From NCBI GenBank assembly GCA_965276785.1, contig OZ255629.1, forward strand, positions 868,001 through 932,000: a stretch of 64,000 nucleotides of DNA. Reading direction: 5' to 3'. Shown here one piece after another: positions 10,257 to 18,880 of the stretch (positions are counted from its first letter, which is position 1; every line of letters starts with the position of its first letter). The notes under the pieces were generated by a model. The model ran no database searches and was not told the origin of the DNA. It saw only the letters and a program-made list of their open reading frames with translations. Source of the DNA: LMUY01 sp965276785 (GTDB taxonomy: Bacteria > Pseudomonadota > Alphaproteobacteria > Acetobacterales > Acetobacteraceae). The translations under genes were made by a program, and so were the position numbers.

Positions 10257-11459
10257 ATGTCCAAGCCGTTGAAAGTGCTATCCATATCTCACTCAGCCGT
10301 CCACCGGGTCAGCGGACGGATGCGCTATGAGATGCTGGTGGAACGGCGGCACGACATCGATTTGACGTTGGTCGCGCCGGATCGCTGGCAGGAATATGGC
10401 AAGCCGATGCCGTTGGACCCTCATCGCGGCTCGATGGATTTCCGGGTTGAGCGCGTTCGCTTGCCGTATGTGCCGCGCGCGGGCTGGTACCTCCATCACT
10501 ATGCCAATCTCGGCCGCGTCATCCGGGAGGTTGCGCCCGACGTCATTCATCTTTGGGAGGAACCTTGGAGCTTGGTCGCGCTCCAGGCCATCCGGTTGCG
10601 CAATCGTCGCTGCCCGCGGGCGGCGATCATGCTGGAGACCGATCAGAACATCCTGCGCCGCATGCCGGTGCCGTTCGAGCAGATGCGTCGTTACGCGTTG
10701 CGGCAAACCGATCTCCTGATTAACCGTGGCTCCGAGAGCCTCGAGGTTTCGCGTCGTTGCGGCTTCACCGGCGCGACGGCGACCGTTGAGTACGGCGTCG
10801 CGCCCGGCGTCTTTACCCGGCAGGACCGGCAAGTGGCACGCGAGGCTCTGGGCGTGTCCGGCTTCACCATGGGTTATGTCGGCCGGATCGTGCGGGAAAA
10901 AGGCCTGCACGATGTGCTGGAGGCTATGGCCGCCTGTCCGGAACGGACGAGCTTGCTCGTGGTCGGCTCCGGCGCGGACGAAGCCGCGTTCCAGGCCAAG
11001 GCAGCCGAACTCGGGCTGACAGACCGCGTTCGTGTCCTATCGCCTCGGCCGCCCGCTGAGGTCGCCCGCGTGATGAACGCGTTGGACGTGCTCGTCCTGA
11101 TGTCGCAGACCACCCGCACCTGGAAAGAGCAGTTCGGCCGCGTGATCATGGAGGCACATGCCTGCGCTGTGCCCGTGATCGGCTCCGACTCGGGCTCCAT
11201 CCCAGGTGTCGTCGCCGATGGCGGCTGGATCATGCCGGAGGGCAACGCCACTGGCCTCGCCAGCTTACTGGCGCGACTGGCAAAGGCGCCCGGCGAGGTC
11301 GCGGCGGCCGGCCAGACGGGCTATGCCCAGGCCCAAACGCGGTTCGCGCTCTCCACGGTTGCGGACGCTCTTGCCGACGCCTTCATCGCCGCCGCTGCCG
11401 CTCGCCGCAGTGCCCGGCCGCAATCGGATCCTCGCGTCCGCAGCCTGGAGGCCGCATGA
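10257..11459 (+). CDS. Glycosyltransferase family 4
   Basis: A 400-residue GT-B retaining glycosyltransferase. The N-terminal Rossmann half starts with LKVLSISHSAVH, and the C-terminal half carries GYVGRIVREKGLHDVLEA and the family GT4 E-x7-E region (FGRVIMEAHACAVPVIGSDSG). Start ATG 10257 is preferred over an upstream GTG because it opens directly into the first beta strand. The stop overlaps the start of the next glycosyltransferase by 4 nt (ATGA), so the two are translationally coupled. Donor and acceptor sugars are unknown; a role in the glycan exported by the nearby flippase is inferred. Confidence 0.88.
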   Translation: MSKPLKVLSISHSAVHRVSGRMRYEMLVERRHDIDLTLVAPDRWQEYGKPMPLDPHRGSMDFRVERVRLPYVPRAGWYLHHYANLGRVIREVAPDVIHLWEEPWSLVALQAIRLRNRRCPRAAIMLETDQNILRRMPVPFEQMRRYALRQTDLLINRGSESLEVSRRCGFTGATATVEYGVAPGVFTRQDRQVAREALGVSGFTMGYVGRIVREKGLHDVLEAMAACPERTSLLVVGSGADEAAFQAKAAELGLTDRVRVLSPRPPAEVARVMNALDVLVLMSQTTRTWKEQFGRVIMEAHACAVPVIGSDSGSIPGVVADGGWIMPEGNATGLASLLARLAKAPGEVAAAGQTGYAQAQTRFALSTVADALADAFIAAAAARRSARPQSDPRVRSLEAA

Positions 11460-12625
11460 CCACGCCGCGCGTCCTGTTCGTGTCGCCCGTCTCCGACTTC
11501 AAAGGAGGGGCGGAAGTGGTGATGCGGCATATGCTGGCAAACCCTCACATCCATCCGGTTCTCGCGGTTCCAGAGGAGGGTCCCGTGGCAGATGCCGCCC
11601 GCGCCGAGGGCGTGACGGTGTGCTACTATCATCCTTCAGCGATGCTGCGCGTTCACCGTCCTCCCCGGCCTGGCCCGATGCTTGCGGCGCTAGTGGACGC
11701 CGTTCGCTGCGCCTTCCGCTTGCGCCGTCTGGCCCACGCCCATAATTGCTGCATCATCCACAGCAATGGCCTGAAGCCGCACATGCTATGTGCCATCCTG
11801 GGCTTGTTGACGCGCATGCGCACCCTTGTTCACCTGCACGACATCCCCTATCGCGCGTCGGAACGGGCAATCTGGAGCTTCATCGCACGTTGCGTCAGCC
11901 GGGTCGTGATCGTGTCCCGCCCCTGTTTCCCGGGCTCTGTGCTGCCCGGGCACGTCACGGTGGTGCACAATGGCATACGCATGCTTCGCGAGGAGCTGCC
12001 GCCTCAAATGGCGGGCGGCCCGTTGCGCCTCGGCTTCGTCGGCCGCTTTCATCCAAACAAGGGCATGGATGTCCTGCTGGACTGGTTCGCCAGCATCCGA
12101 GCACAAGGCGTGGCGGCGACCTTAACGCTCCGAGGCCGCCCCGACCCGGACATGCCGGACTATTGGTCGGCAATCCAGGCGCGGATCGAGCGCGAGGGCC
12201 TTGCCCCGTACGTCCGTTACGACGGCTGGGTTACGGGAGCGGCAACCTACGAAGGCATCGACATGCTGCTTCTGACCTCGAAGACCCCTGACCCGCTGCC
12301 TCTCGTGGTGCCGGAGGCCATGAGCGCCGGCGTCGTTGTCGCAGGCTATGCTGCCGGCGGAGTGCCGGAGATGATCACCGACGGCCATACCGGTCTGCTC
12401 GCAACCGACGCGACGGACCTCGCTGTTCGTGTCGCAGCACTCTGGGCCGATCCGGCGCGCTACGCCCAATTGCGCGCTGCCGCCTACGAGCACGCGCAGT
12501 TCGAATTTGCGATGGAGCGGTTCCATCGCCGTCTCGGCCACATCTATCAGGAGATGCAGCAAGGGCGGCGGCGCGTATCCGTACCCGCCAGAACCAATCG
12601 GCCGCCGGCGCTGGGTTCGGCCTGA
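11456..12625 (+). CDS. Glycosyltransferase family 4
   Basis: A 389-residue GT-B enzyme. The N-terminal half begins with VLFVSPVSDFKGGAEVV, with the glycine-rich donor/acceptor loop typical of GT4. The C-terminal half contains LGFVGRFHPNKGMDVLLDWF and the E-x7-E motif in PEAMSAGVVVAGYAAGG. It is coupled to the preceding GT4 gene by an ATGA overlap. It is the last gene of the glycan locus in this direction; no polymerase (Wzy) or chain-length regulator is seen nearby. Confidence 0.88.
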   Translation: MTTPRVLFVSPVSDFKGGAEVVMRHMLANPHIHPVLAVPEEGPVADAARAEGVTVCYYHPSAMLRVHRPPRPGPMLAALVDAVRCAFRLRRLAHAHNCCIIHSNGLKPHMLCAILGLLTRMRTLVHLHDIPYRASERAIWSFIARCVSRVVIVSRPCFPGSVLPGHVTVVHNGIRMLREELPPQMAGGPLRLGFVGRFHPNKGMDVLLDWFASIRAQGVAATLTLRGRPDPDMPDYWSAIQARIEREGLAPYVRYDGWVTGAATYEGIDMLLLTSKTPDPLPLVVPEAMSAGVVVAGYAAGGVPEMITDGHTGLLATDATDLAVRVAALWADPARYAQLRAAAYEHAQFEFAMERFHRRLGHIYQEMQQGRRRVSVPARTNRPPALGSA

Positions 12626-13013
12626 CCGTCTGACGAGGGCGTTGCGGATGGACAGAAATCAGCTCCGCGTTGTGGTAGGGCGGGTGTAACCTGCCACCTT
12701 CGTGATACGGCGGGTCGAGCGTAAGGTACGAGGTTCTGCATCGCGGCCAGCGTGGCGCTGACAAGAGGGCCGTTCTGGCCCAAACCGCATGGCGGCCGGC
12801 CGTCACTCTGGGCCGGAGGAAACAAAGCAATTGCATCAATAAGTAACGCCCCGCGTCGAGATTGCTGGATTTTACATTGGAGCTGTTTCCTTGGCGGTCG
12901 ATTTGTCATAGACAAGCGCCGGGAGGCACGGTGGCAGGCTTGCGGCCTGATGAAAACCTTATAGATGGGGGCTGAGGGTTATTCACTGATCGCGGTTGCA
13001 TGGCAGGACGACG
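12626..13013. other. Intergenic region with one hairpin, no convincing gene
   Basis: About 390 bases between the glycosyltransferase pair and the lipoprotein gene. Frames here are short and Arg/Pro-rich without recognisable domains. An imperfect 8-bp inverted repeat at 12672-12697 (GTGGTAGG and CCTGCCAC, one G:T pair) could end the glycosyltransferase transcript, but no T-run follows. The promoter of the lipoprotein gene must lie in the last part. Confidence 0.5.
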
Positions 13014-13514
13014 ATGAGACGCAAGCATACTGTTCTTCTATTGACATCGGTTGCACTTCTGCTTGAGGGATGTGCGACCACGCCGCTCGGTCCGACAGTG
13101 CAGGTACTGCCTGCATCGAACAAGCCATTCGAGGTCTTTCAACAAGATCAAGCGGTCTGCACCCAATACGCTGCTAGCCAGGTGCAGGGGCAGGCGCAAC
13201 AGGCCAATAATCAGGCGATCGGGGGCGCCCTACTTGGGACTGTTTTGGGCGCCGGGCTTGGGGCCGCGATCGGCCGTGGCCGGGGAGCTGCAGTTGGTGC
13301 TGCGACGGGCGCAGGCCTAGGAACCGGCATCGGAGCAGGTAGCTCCAGCCAGGCGCAATACGGCATTCAGGGCCAGTATGACAACGCTTACGTGCAGTGC
13401 ATGGTATCGAAAGGCAATCAGTTGCCCGCGCCACCGCCTGTACTCGTTCGGCCCGCTCCTTACCTCGTGCAGCCGGCGCCGTATGTCGTGCAGCCTTCGC
13501 CTTACCCCTACTAG
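13014..13514 (+). CDS. Glycine-zipper outer-membrane lipoprotein
   Basis: A 166-residue lipoprotein. MRRKHTVLLLTSVALLLEGCATTP ends with lipobox LLEGC. The centre (residues about 70-110) is a glycine zipper, in which Gly repeats every four residues over two hydrophobic helices (GALLGTVLGAGLGAAIG and GAAVGAATGAGLGTGIG), as in SlyB/YMGG-like outer-membrane lipoproteins. The C-terminus is a Pro/Tyr-rich tail with three APYxVQP-like repeats. Start 13014 is chosen for the signal peptide and the AGGA upstream. Its function is probably envelope-related. Confidence 0.8.
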   Translation: MRRKHTVLLLTSVALLLEGCATTPLGPTVQVLPASNKPFEVFQQDQAVCTQYAASQVQGQAQQANNQAIGGALLGTVLGAGLGAAIGRGRGAAVGAATGAGLGTGIGAGSSSQAQYGIQGQYDNAYVQCMVSKGNQLPAPPPVLVRPAPYLVQPAPYVVQPSPYPY

Positions 13515-13647
13515 CGCTAGCGGCTCTGGCCAGGAGCTTTTTAAGCCCATTCGCCCGGCGTCGGTGCCGTGATGGCGGCCGACATCGTTGGCGCGTAGGC
13601 GTGCAGCGTTGCGCAAAGGTCCGGGGCGGCCGCTGCCGGGTCTATTA

Positions 13648-13668
13648 GACTCAAATCGCTTTGACTGG
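13648..13668 (+). repeat. IS630 left terminal inverted repeat
   Basis: Left end of the element, immediately after the TA at 13646-13647. It pairs with 14685-14705. Confidence 0.8.
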
Positions 13669-13741
13669 AATCGCAGTTTTCTCCTTCCGAAACGGGAGCG
13701 ACGTGTGATTCGAAGGCTTCCGGCTGATACCGGAGGCGAGG

Positions 13742-14700
13742 ATGGCGTGGCGGCGTGGACAGGCCTACGGGCAGGACTTGCGGGATCGGGTGCTGGCATG
13801 CCGCGATCTGACCTTGGTGCAGGCGGCAACGCGCTTTGGCGTGAGCCCGTCTTATGTTTCGAAAGTGCGGGCCCGGCTTCGCGAGCTCGGCGATCCGGCC
13901 CCTGGCCCGCAGCATGGCCATGTTCCGTTGCGATTGGCCGGCGTCACCAAGGACTTGGCAGCACAAATCCATCGGTTTCCAGATGCCACGTTGGACGAGC
14001 TGCGGTTGTGGCTGTCGCAAACCCACAAAGTCAGTGTGAGCTACTCCGTAATGTGGAAAGTCGTCGCCCGGCTGGGCCTGACATATAAAAAAAGCACCTG
14101 CAGGCCGAGGAACAGCGGCGCGAGGACACCGCCGAAGCGCGCCGACAATGGGCGGCGCGCCAGCTCACTCTCAATCCAGCGCGCCTTGTCTTCCTCGATG
14201 AAACCTGGGCCACGACCAACATGACCCGCACACGCGGCCGGGCACCACGGGGCGAGCGCCTGGTCGGCATCGTCCCGCACGGCCATTGGCACACAACCAC
14301 CTTCCTGGCCGGCCTGCGCACAACCGGCTTGATTGCTCCGTTGGTGCTGGACAGCGCGATCAACGGAGCGGCGTTCCTCGCCTACATCCAGCAGTTCCTG
14401 GTCAAGGAACTCAAGCCAGGCGACGTCGTGGTGCTCGATAACCTCAGCTCGCACAAGGTGAGCGGCGTGCGCGAGGCCATCGAGGCTGCCGGTGCGAGCC
14501 TGATCTATCTGCCGCCCTACAGTCCAGACCTCAACCCGATCGAGCTGACGTTCTCCAAGTTCAAACGCCTGCTTCGCGATGCGGCCGAACGCACCATCGA
14601 GGACCTCTGGACCGCAATCGGCCGCCTGCTCAAGCGCTTCACCCCGCAGGAGTGCGCCAACTACATCCGACACTGCGGGTTTGCACAGTCAGAACGATAA
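13742..14700 (+). CDS. IS630-family transposase, expressed by -1 frameshift
   Basis: DDE transposase of about 319 residues encoded in two overlapping frames. The first frame (ATG 13742) has an N-terminal helix-turn-helix region (LVQAATRFGVSPSYVSKVRAR) and reaches LGLTYKK. The second frame continues as KHLQAEEQRRED and holds the catalytic core: Asp in LVFLDETWATT, Asp in VVVLDNLSSHK and Glu in SPDLNPIELTFSKFK. The two frames join by a -1 shift on the A7 run at 14087-14093. Without the shift, the first frame stops at 14224 with a non-homologous tail. All three acidic residues are present. Confidence 0.87.
14087..14094 (+). promoter_or_regulatory. A7 slippery site for -1 frameshifting in IS630 transposase
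   Basis: Seven A residues followed by G. In the zero frame the codons are TAT AAA AAA AGC; slipping back one base gives AAA AAA AAG CAC and enters the frame of the DDE core. A_AAA_AAG is a classic bacterial -1 slippery sequence, and such shifts are known in several IS630 elements. A simple indel cannot be excluded. Confidence 0.6.
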
Positions 14701-14705
14701 GGGTC
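14685..14705 (-). repeat. IS630 right terminal inverted repeat
   Basis: Right end, followed by TA at 14706-14707. The transposase stop codon TAA (14698-14700) lies within it. Confidence 0.8.
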
Positions 14706-15315
14706 TAGAACGCTGAACGCCTTGAGCCGCTGTCCTTCGGCTGGGCGCATCAGTCGCACGGCGCGGCTGGATGCGCCCACACAATGCGGCTTCAACCCGG
14801 CGGGGAGCACGTTCACACCTACTACCTGCAGCGCTCCGTCTTTGCGGCAGGCCAGGTGGTAGCGGCTATCCACCCACACCATAGCGTCCAGCGCCTCGAT
14901 TGGTTCGGTCGGAAGGAGAGTATACGGCGCCCGGTTGTTCGCGAAAGCCAAGGCCGGCGATTTCGGACGAGCCAGGCAGGGGGCCGGTGGAGCTAACGCC
15001 GATCGCGCCTGGCCGCCAGCCTTCGGCGGTCGCACTGCGACCGCGGTTCAGAGCTCTGGATAGCCGACAATGACATCGCCGGCCTGAGCAAGGCCGGACA
15101 CGTGCCATGCGAACCGTCCCGCAAATCCAGCGACGGTTCGCTTCCCGCCACGGGTGAACATGGCGTTGCAGTAGGACAGCCAAGAGACATCAACAATTAT
15201 GATGGCAGGCTAAGCCCGGGCGCAGATTGGCCATCTCCGCTCGCACAAGATCGCGCAGCCAAGCCGGGAGCGCGCCGGGCGCCCGCCACCATGCCGCCGG
15301 GGCGCGCACCGGAAG

Positions 15316-15705
15316 CTAAAGGCGCTTGATGAACACCCAGTAACCGTCACCGGCGACAGCCTTCTTCATATGTACTTTGACCCGGGTCGGCGTCATCACG
15401 TAGTCGAACGTGTAATCGAACATGACGTTGAGGTTCCCAGCCTTCACACCCTTGTCGAACGCGCCTTTGAAGGTCGGTGTGTTGGCGCAGGGTGCGACGT
15501 CAGTGAAGAAGTTTTTGCCCACCATAGTCCTGGGGTCACGGCCGGTGATTCTTCCCTCCATCACGTTGAACTGGAGGATCTTGCCGGCGTGATCGAGCTG
15601 GATGGTGCCGAAGGGCAGGCTGTCGATGTCCGAGGGAGAGAGGCGCGCCATATCGTTCTCGATGTCTGCGCTGCCAAACTCCAGCCAGGACGCTGCTTGA
15701 CTCAT
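15316..15705 (-). CDS. pyp: Photoactive yellow protein (PYP), with Phe at the Tyr42 position
   Basis: A 129-residue PAS-fold blue-light photoreceptor that covalently binds p-coumaric acid. It aligns along its whole length with the Halorhodospira protein: FGSADIEN, LPFGTIQLD, GKNFFTDVAPC, MFDYTFDYVMTPT and VKVHMKKA. Key residues, with reference numbering in brackets: Cys73 (Cys69, chromophore thioester), Glu50 (Glu46), Thr54 (Thr50) and Arg56 (Arg52) are kept, but the residue matching Tyr42 is Phe46 (codon at 15568-15570, in ILQFN). Start ATG 15705 has GGAGA upstream; the longer frame to 15729 is less likely. No tyrosine ammonia-lyase or p-coumaroyl-CoA ligase gene is nearby. Confidence 0.95.
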   Translation of the reverse strand: MSQAASWLEFGSADIENDMARLSPSDIDSLPFGTIQLDHAGKILQFNVMEGRITGRDPRTMVGKNFFTDVAPCANTPTFKGAFDKGVKAGNLNVMFDYTFDYVMTPTRVKVHMKKAVAGDGYWVFIKRL

Positions 15706-15787
15706 GGGATCGTCTCCAACGCTTCGCAATCAATGGTCGTCGCCCACCGTAACAGAGCGCCGTATCTCCAAACCATGACGGAATTTA

Positions 15788-16333
15788 TTACTCAATACGA
15801 TTGTCTGCAAGTGTGGCTTGCGGGATCGCCTCGTCGCCAGCGCCAAGCGATCGCTGCATATAGACAGTGTCGAGCCAACGGCCGAATTTCAGCCCGACGG
15901 CGCGCAAGGTGCCGACGTGATGAAAGCCAAGCGAGGCATGCATGCCGACGGAGCCGACGTTCTCGCTATCGCCGATCACGGCCACCATCTGGCGGAACCC
16001 GGCGGCTTGCGCCTCGGCCAGCAAGCGGGCCACCAGCGCCTTTCCCACGCCCTGGCCGCGCACGTCCTCCCTGACATAGATGCTGTCTTCGGCGGTGTAG
16101 CGGTAGGCGGATCGGTCGCGGATTTGCGCATAGGCGGCATAGCCGAGCACGCCGGTGGCGTCGGCCGCCGTGAGCCAAGCCCAGCCGCGGGAGGTCGTGG
16201 CGGCGAAACGCGCCGTCATCTCCTCCAGCGAGGGCGGCACTTCCTCGAACGTGCCGGTCCCGTTGAGGACGTGATGAGCATAGATCGCCTGTATTTCCGG
16301 TAAATCCGTCTCAATCGCGCGACGAATGTCCAT
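15788..16333 (-). CDS. GNAT acetyltransferase, phosphinothricin/methionine-sulfoximine type
   Basis: A 181-residue GNAT protein close to the PAT/MnaT subfamily, which acetylates phosphinothricin, methionine sulfoximine or related amino acids. Landmarks are IRRAIETDLPEIQAIYAHHV, the GTGTFEEVPPS block, the acetyl-CoA loop VREDVRGQGVGKALV (R/Q-x-x-G-x-G/A), and SVGMHASLGFHHVGTLRAVG. About 30 C-terminal residues (after LGAGDEA) are extra. It is divergent from the type I secretion operon across 166 bp that should hold both promoters. Confidence 0.87.
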   Translation of the reverse strand: MDIRRAIETDLPEIQAIYAHHVLNGTGTFEEVPPSLEEMTARFAATTSRGWAWLTAADATGVLGYAAYAQIRDRSAYRYTAEDSIYVREDVRGQGVGKALVARLLAEAQAAGFRQMVAVIGDSENVGSVGMHASLGFHHVGTLRAVGLKFGRWLDTVYMQRSLGAGDEAIPQATLADNRIE

Positions 16334-16499
16334 GAGCGTGAAGTCTCCTTACGAAATCGCAACTTGCAGCTTGCCACCGGCGGTGAAAAGGGCAAGCAGG
16401 CGATTGTAAAGACGACCAAGCCGGTCTTTCGCTCACGGGAGAAATACGTTTACTCGGCGTGATTGATCGAATTGGGGCCTGCCTGCGCTTCCCTTTTCC

Positions 16500-18833
16500 G
16501 TGAGTGGCAGCGTAGAACCCCTCCCGACGCGGTGCACTACGGGACGAGGAACACCATTCGTGGATAGAACCGACGCGAACCAACGCGACCCCGCCATCAA
16601 TCCTGGCACGGTCAGCGCCAACGACAAGGCATTCGACGCAGCTGAGATGCGGCTGCTGGCGATCGCCGCCGTGGCCCGTCATCACGGGTATGACCTGGAC
16701 CGCAGCGACTACCATCTCGACGCGGGGGAGGAGGTACCGTCGCCCGCCTCGCTGGTCACATGGCTGCGCAACAGCGGCTTGGTGGCGAAGGCGAGCCGGC
16801 TTGCCTGGCCGCAGTTGATGCGGCTGGCGACCTCCTCGAGCGGTGGGCAAATCGCCCCCGTGGCGCTGCTGTTCACCGACGGCTCGGCCGGTGTGCTGGT
16901 GGGCGCGGACCCGGCGCGGCAGATCGTCTGGGTGCGGGACCCGCGGTCAGGCGGGCAGGATGCCGTGGCGGTGGACCGGCTGCGGCTGTCCCAACTCTGG
17001 GCGGGCGAGGCGGTGCTGGTGCGCCGGGCTCGCGGCGCGGGGGAAACGGAGCAGCATTTCTCGCTGGGCTTCGTGATGCGGCTGGTGCTGGGTCAGCGCA
17101 AGGTAATCAACGACATCGCCATCGCCTCGCTCACCCTCTCAATGCTCACCATCGTGCCGCCGCTGCTGATCATGTCGGTGATCGACCGCGTGGTGGGGCA
17201 TCAGAGTATGTCCACCCTGATACTGCTGAGTGCCATTCTCGCGATTGCCGGCATTTATGAAACGCTGCTGGGCTATGCCCGGCGTGAGCTGATCCAGGTG
17301 GCCTCCACCCGGGTGGACACGCGGCTGCAGCTCCATCTGTTCGCCCGCCTGCTCACCCTGCCGCTCGACTATTTCGAGCGGCACCAGGCCGGGCAGACGG
17401 TGTTCCGGCTCATGCAAGTGTACAAAGTGCGTGAGTTCGTCACCGGCAAGGTGATGGGCACGCTGCTCGACTGCACGACGCTGGTGTTCCTGCTGCCGTT
17501 CCTGTTCTGGATGAACGCGACCCTGGCCTGGATGGTGCTGGTGTCGGCAGCCGTCATCGCGCTGGTCATCCTGTGCTTCCTGCGCCCGATCGGCCGGCTG
17601 GTCGGCAAGGTGCAGGTGGCCGAGGCGGACAAGAGCAGCGTGCTGGTGGAGAGCGTGCAGGGTATCCGCACGCTGAAATCCCTCGCTTTGGAGCCGCAGC
17701 GCCGCACCGAGTGGGACGCGCGGGTGGCCAATGCCGGCGAGTTGCGGTTGGAGGCGGGGCGGCTGGCGAACTGGCCGCAGACGCTGATCACGCCGATCGA
17801 GGTGTTCATCAACCGCGGCGTGCTGATGGTCGGCGCCTACCTGGTGCTGGTCGACCGGTCCGACATCGGCATCGGCGCGCTGGTGGCGTTCATGATGCTG
17901 GGCGGCCGCGTGACGCAGCCGTTGGTGAGCATGGCACGATTGATCGAGGACTTCACCGAGGTGCGTGCTGCTGTGGCCGAAGTGGGTTCGGTGCTGAACA
18001 ACCCACCGGAGCAGCAGAGCGGCGCCGGGTTGCGGCCGGAGTTCGAGGGCGCGATCACGTTTGAGGACCTGACCTTCACCTATCCCACGGGCCGCACACC
18101 GGCGCTGGACCGGGTGAGCTTCTCCATTCCCGCAGGGACCATGCTGGGCGTGGTAGGCCGCTCGGGCTCGGGCAAGTCCACCCTCACGCGCCTGCTGCAG
18201 GGGGTGAACCGGGAGTATAACGGCTTCCTCAAGATCGACGGCTCGGAGCTGCGCGAGATAAACCTGGCGCATCTGCGGCGTTCGTTCGGCGTGGTGCTGC
18301 AGGACAACTTCCTGTTCCGCGGCACGGTGCGGGACAACATCACCGCGGGGCGCGCCGGGCTCACCATCGAGGACGTGGTGCGGGCGGCGCGGCTAGCCGG
18401 GGCGGAGGAGTTCATCGAGCGGTTGCCGCAGGGTTATGAAACCTGGGTAGAGGAGGGTTCGGCCAACCTGTCGGGCGGGCAGAAGCAGCGGCTGGCGATC
18501 GCGCGCGCGCTGATCACCGACCCGCGAATCCTGATCCTGGACGAAGCGACCAGCGCGCTCGACCCGGAGAGCGAGGCGTTGGTGAACGCCAACCTCACGC
18601 GGATCGGGCGCGGGCGAACGATGATGATTGTCTCGCATCGTTTGGCCTCGCTGGTGGAATGCGACCTCATCCTGGTGATGGACAAGGGCCGCATGATCGA
18701 CGTGGCGCCGCACAGCAAGCTGCTTGAGCGTTGCGCGATTTATCGGGCGCTGTGGCTGCAGCAGAACCGGCACATGGACCCGGAGCGGGCCCGCGCCGCG
18801 TTGCTGACGCCTGTCGCCGCCCAGGGGGACTGA
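16500..18833 (+). CDS. Type I secretion ABC transporter (HlyB-like) with C39-like domain
   Basis: A 777-residue permease-ATPase of the bacteriocin/RTX export class. Residues about 40-175 form a peptidase C39-like domain without a catalytic Cys, as in HlyB, where it binds substrate rather than cutting it. Residues about 195-460 are the six-helix membrane domain (ISVIDRVVGHQSMSTL region). The ATPase has Walker A GRSGSGKST near 553, the signature LSGGQKQRLA near 657 and Walker B ILILDEATSALD near 678. The frame opens at GTG 16500; GTG 16560 is an alternative. It heads a long co-directional run; no RTX substrate gene is adjacent. Confidence 0.92.
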   Translation: MSGSVEPLPTRCTTGRGTPFVDRTDANQRDPAINPGTVSANDKAFDAAEMRLLAIAAVARHHGYDLDRSDYHLDAGEEVPSPASLVTWLRNSGLVAKASRLAWPQLMRLATSSSGGQIAPVALLFTDGSAGVLVGADPARQIVWVRDPRSGGQDAVAVDRLRLSQLWAGEAVLVRRARGAGETEQHFSLGFVMRLVLGQRKVINDIAIASLTLSMLTIVPPLLIMSVIDRVVGHQSMSTLILLSAILAIAGIYETLLGYARRELIQVASTRVDTRLQLHLFARLLTLPLDYFERHQAGQTVFRLMQVYKVREFVTGKVMGTLLDCTTLVFLLPFLFWMNATLAWMVLVSAAVIALVILCFLRPIGRLVGKVQVAEADKSSVLVESVQGIRTLKSLALEPQRRTEWDARVANAGELRLEAGRLANWPQTLITPIEVFINRGVLMVGAYLVLVDRSDIGIGALVAFMMLGGRVTQPLVSMARLIEDFTEVRAAVAEVGSVLNNPPEQQSGAGLRPEFEGAITFEDLTFTYPTGRTPALDRVSFSIPAGTMLGVVGRSGSGKSTLTRLLQGVNREYNGFLKIDGSELREINLAHLRRSFGVVLQDNFLFRGTVRDNITAGRAGLTIEDVVRAARLAGAEEFIERLPQGYETWVEEGSANLSGGQKQRLAIARALITDPRILILDEATSALDPESEALVNANLTRIGRGRTMMIVSHRLASLVECDLILVMDKGRMIDVAPHSKLLERCAIYRALWLQQNRHMDPERARAALLTPVAAQGD

Positions 18834-18880
18834 TAAGTGAGGGGGACCGATCAGATGGCGATGAACCAGGAGCTGAAGCA

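Larger units (their letters stand above)
13648..14705 (+). mobile_element. IS630-family insertion sequence, 1058 bp
   Basis: The element carries an IS630-type transposase and ends in imperfect terminal inverted repeats: GACTCAAATCGCTTTGACTG at the left and, read inwards, GACCCTTATCGTTCTGACTG at the right, 15 of 20 identical. A TA dinucleotide flanks each side (13646-13647 and 14706-14707), which is the target duplication of the family. The ends are intact and the transposase is complete if a -1 frameshift is used, so the copy may be active. It has landed inside an older reading frame. Confidence 0.88.
13541..15209 (-). pseudogene. Decayed gene of unknown function, split by IS630 element
   Basis: Removing the IS at 13646-14705 with one TA copy rejoins one reading frame exactly: ...RLKAFSVL from the right flank continues as IDPAAAAPDLCATLHAYA to a TAA at 13541. 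Upstream, the same frame runs past an in-frame TGA at 15048-15050 into protein-like sequence (AMFTRGGKRTVAGFAGRF) up to a TAG at 15210. The gene therefore carries at least one premature stop as well as the insertion. No family is recognised. The region 14708-15315 contains no other convincing gene. Confidence 0.5.

Noticed and set aside
17139..18272. 377-codon open frame on the minus strand under the HlyB-like gene
   Set aside because: Composition is dominated by His, Gln and Arg and it has no recognisable domain; the opposite strand encodes a complete ABC transporter.
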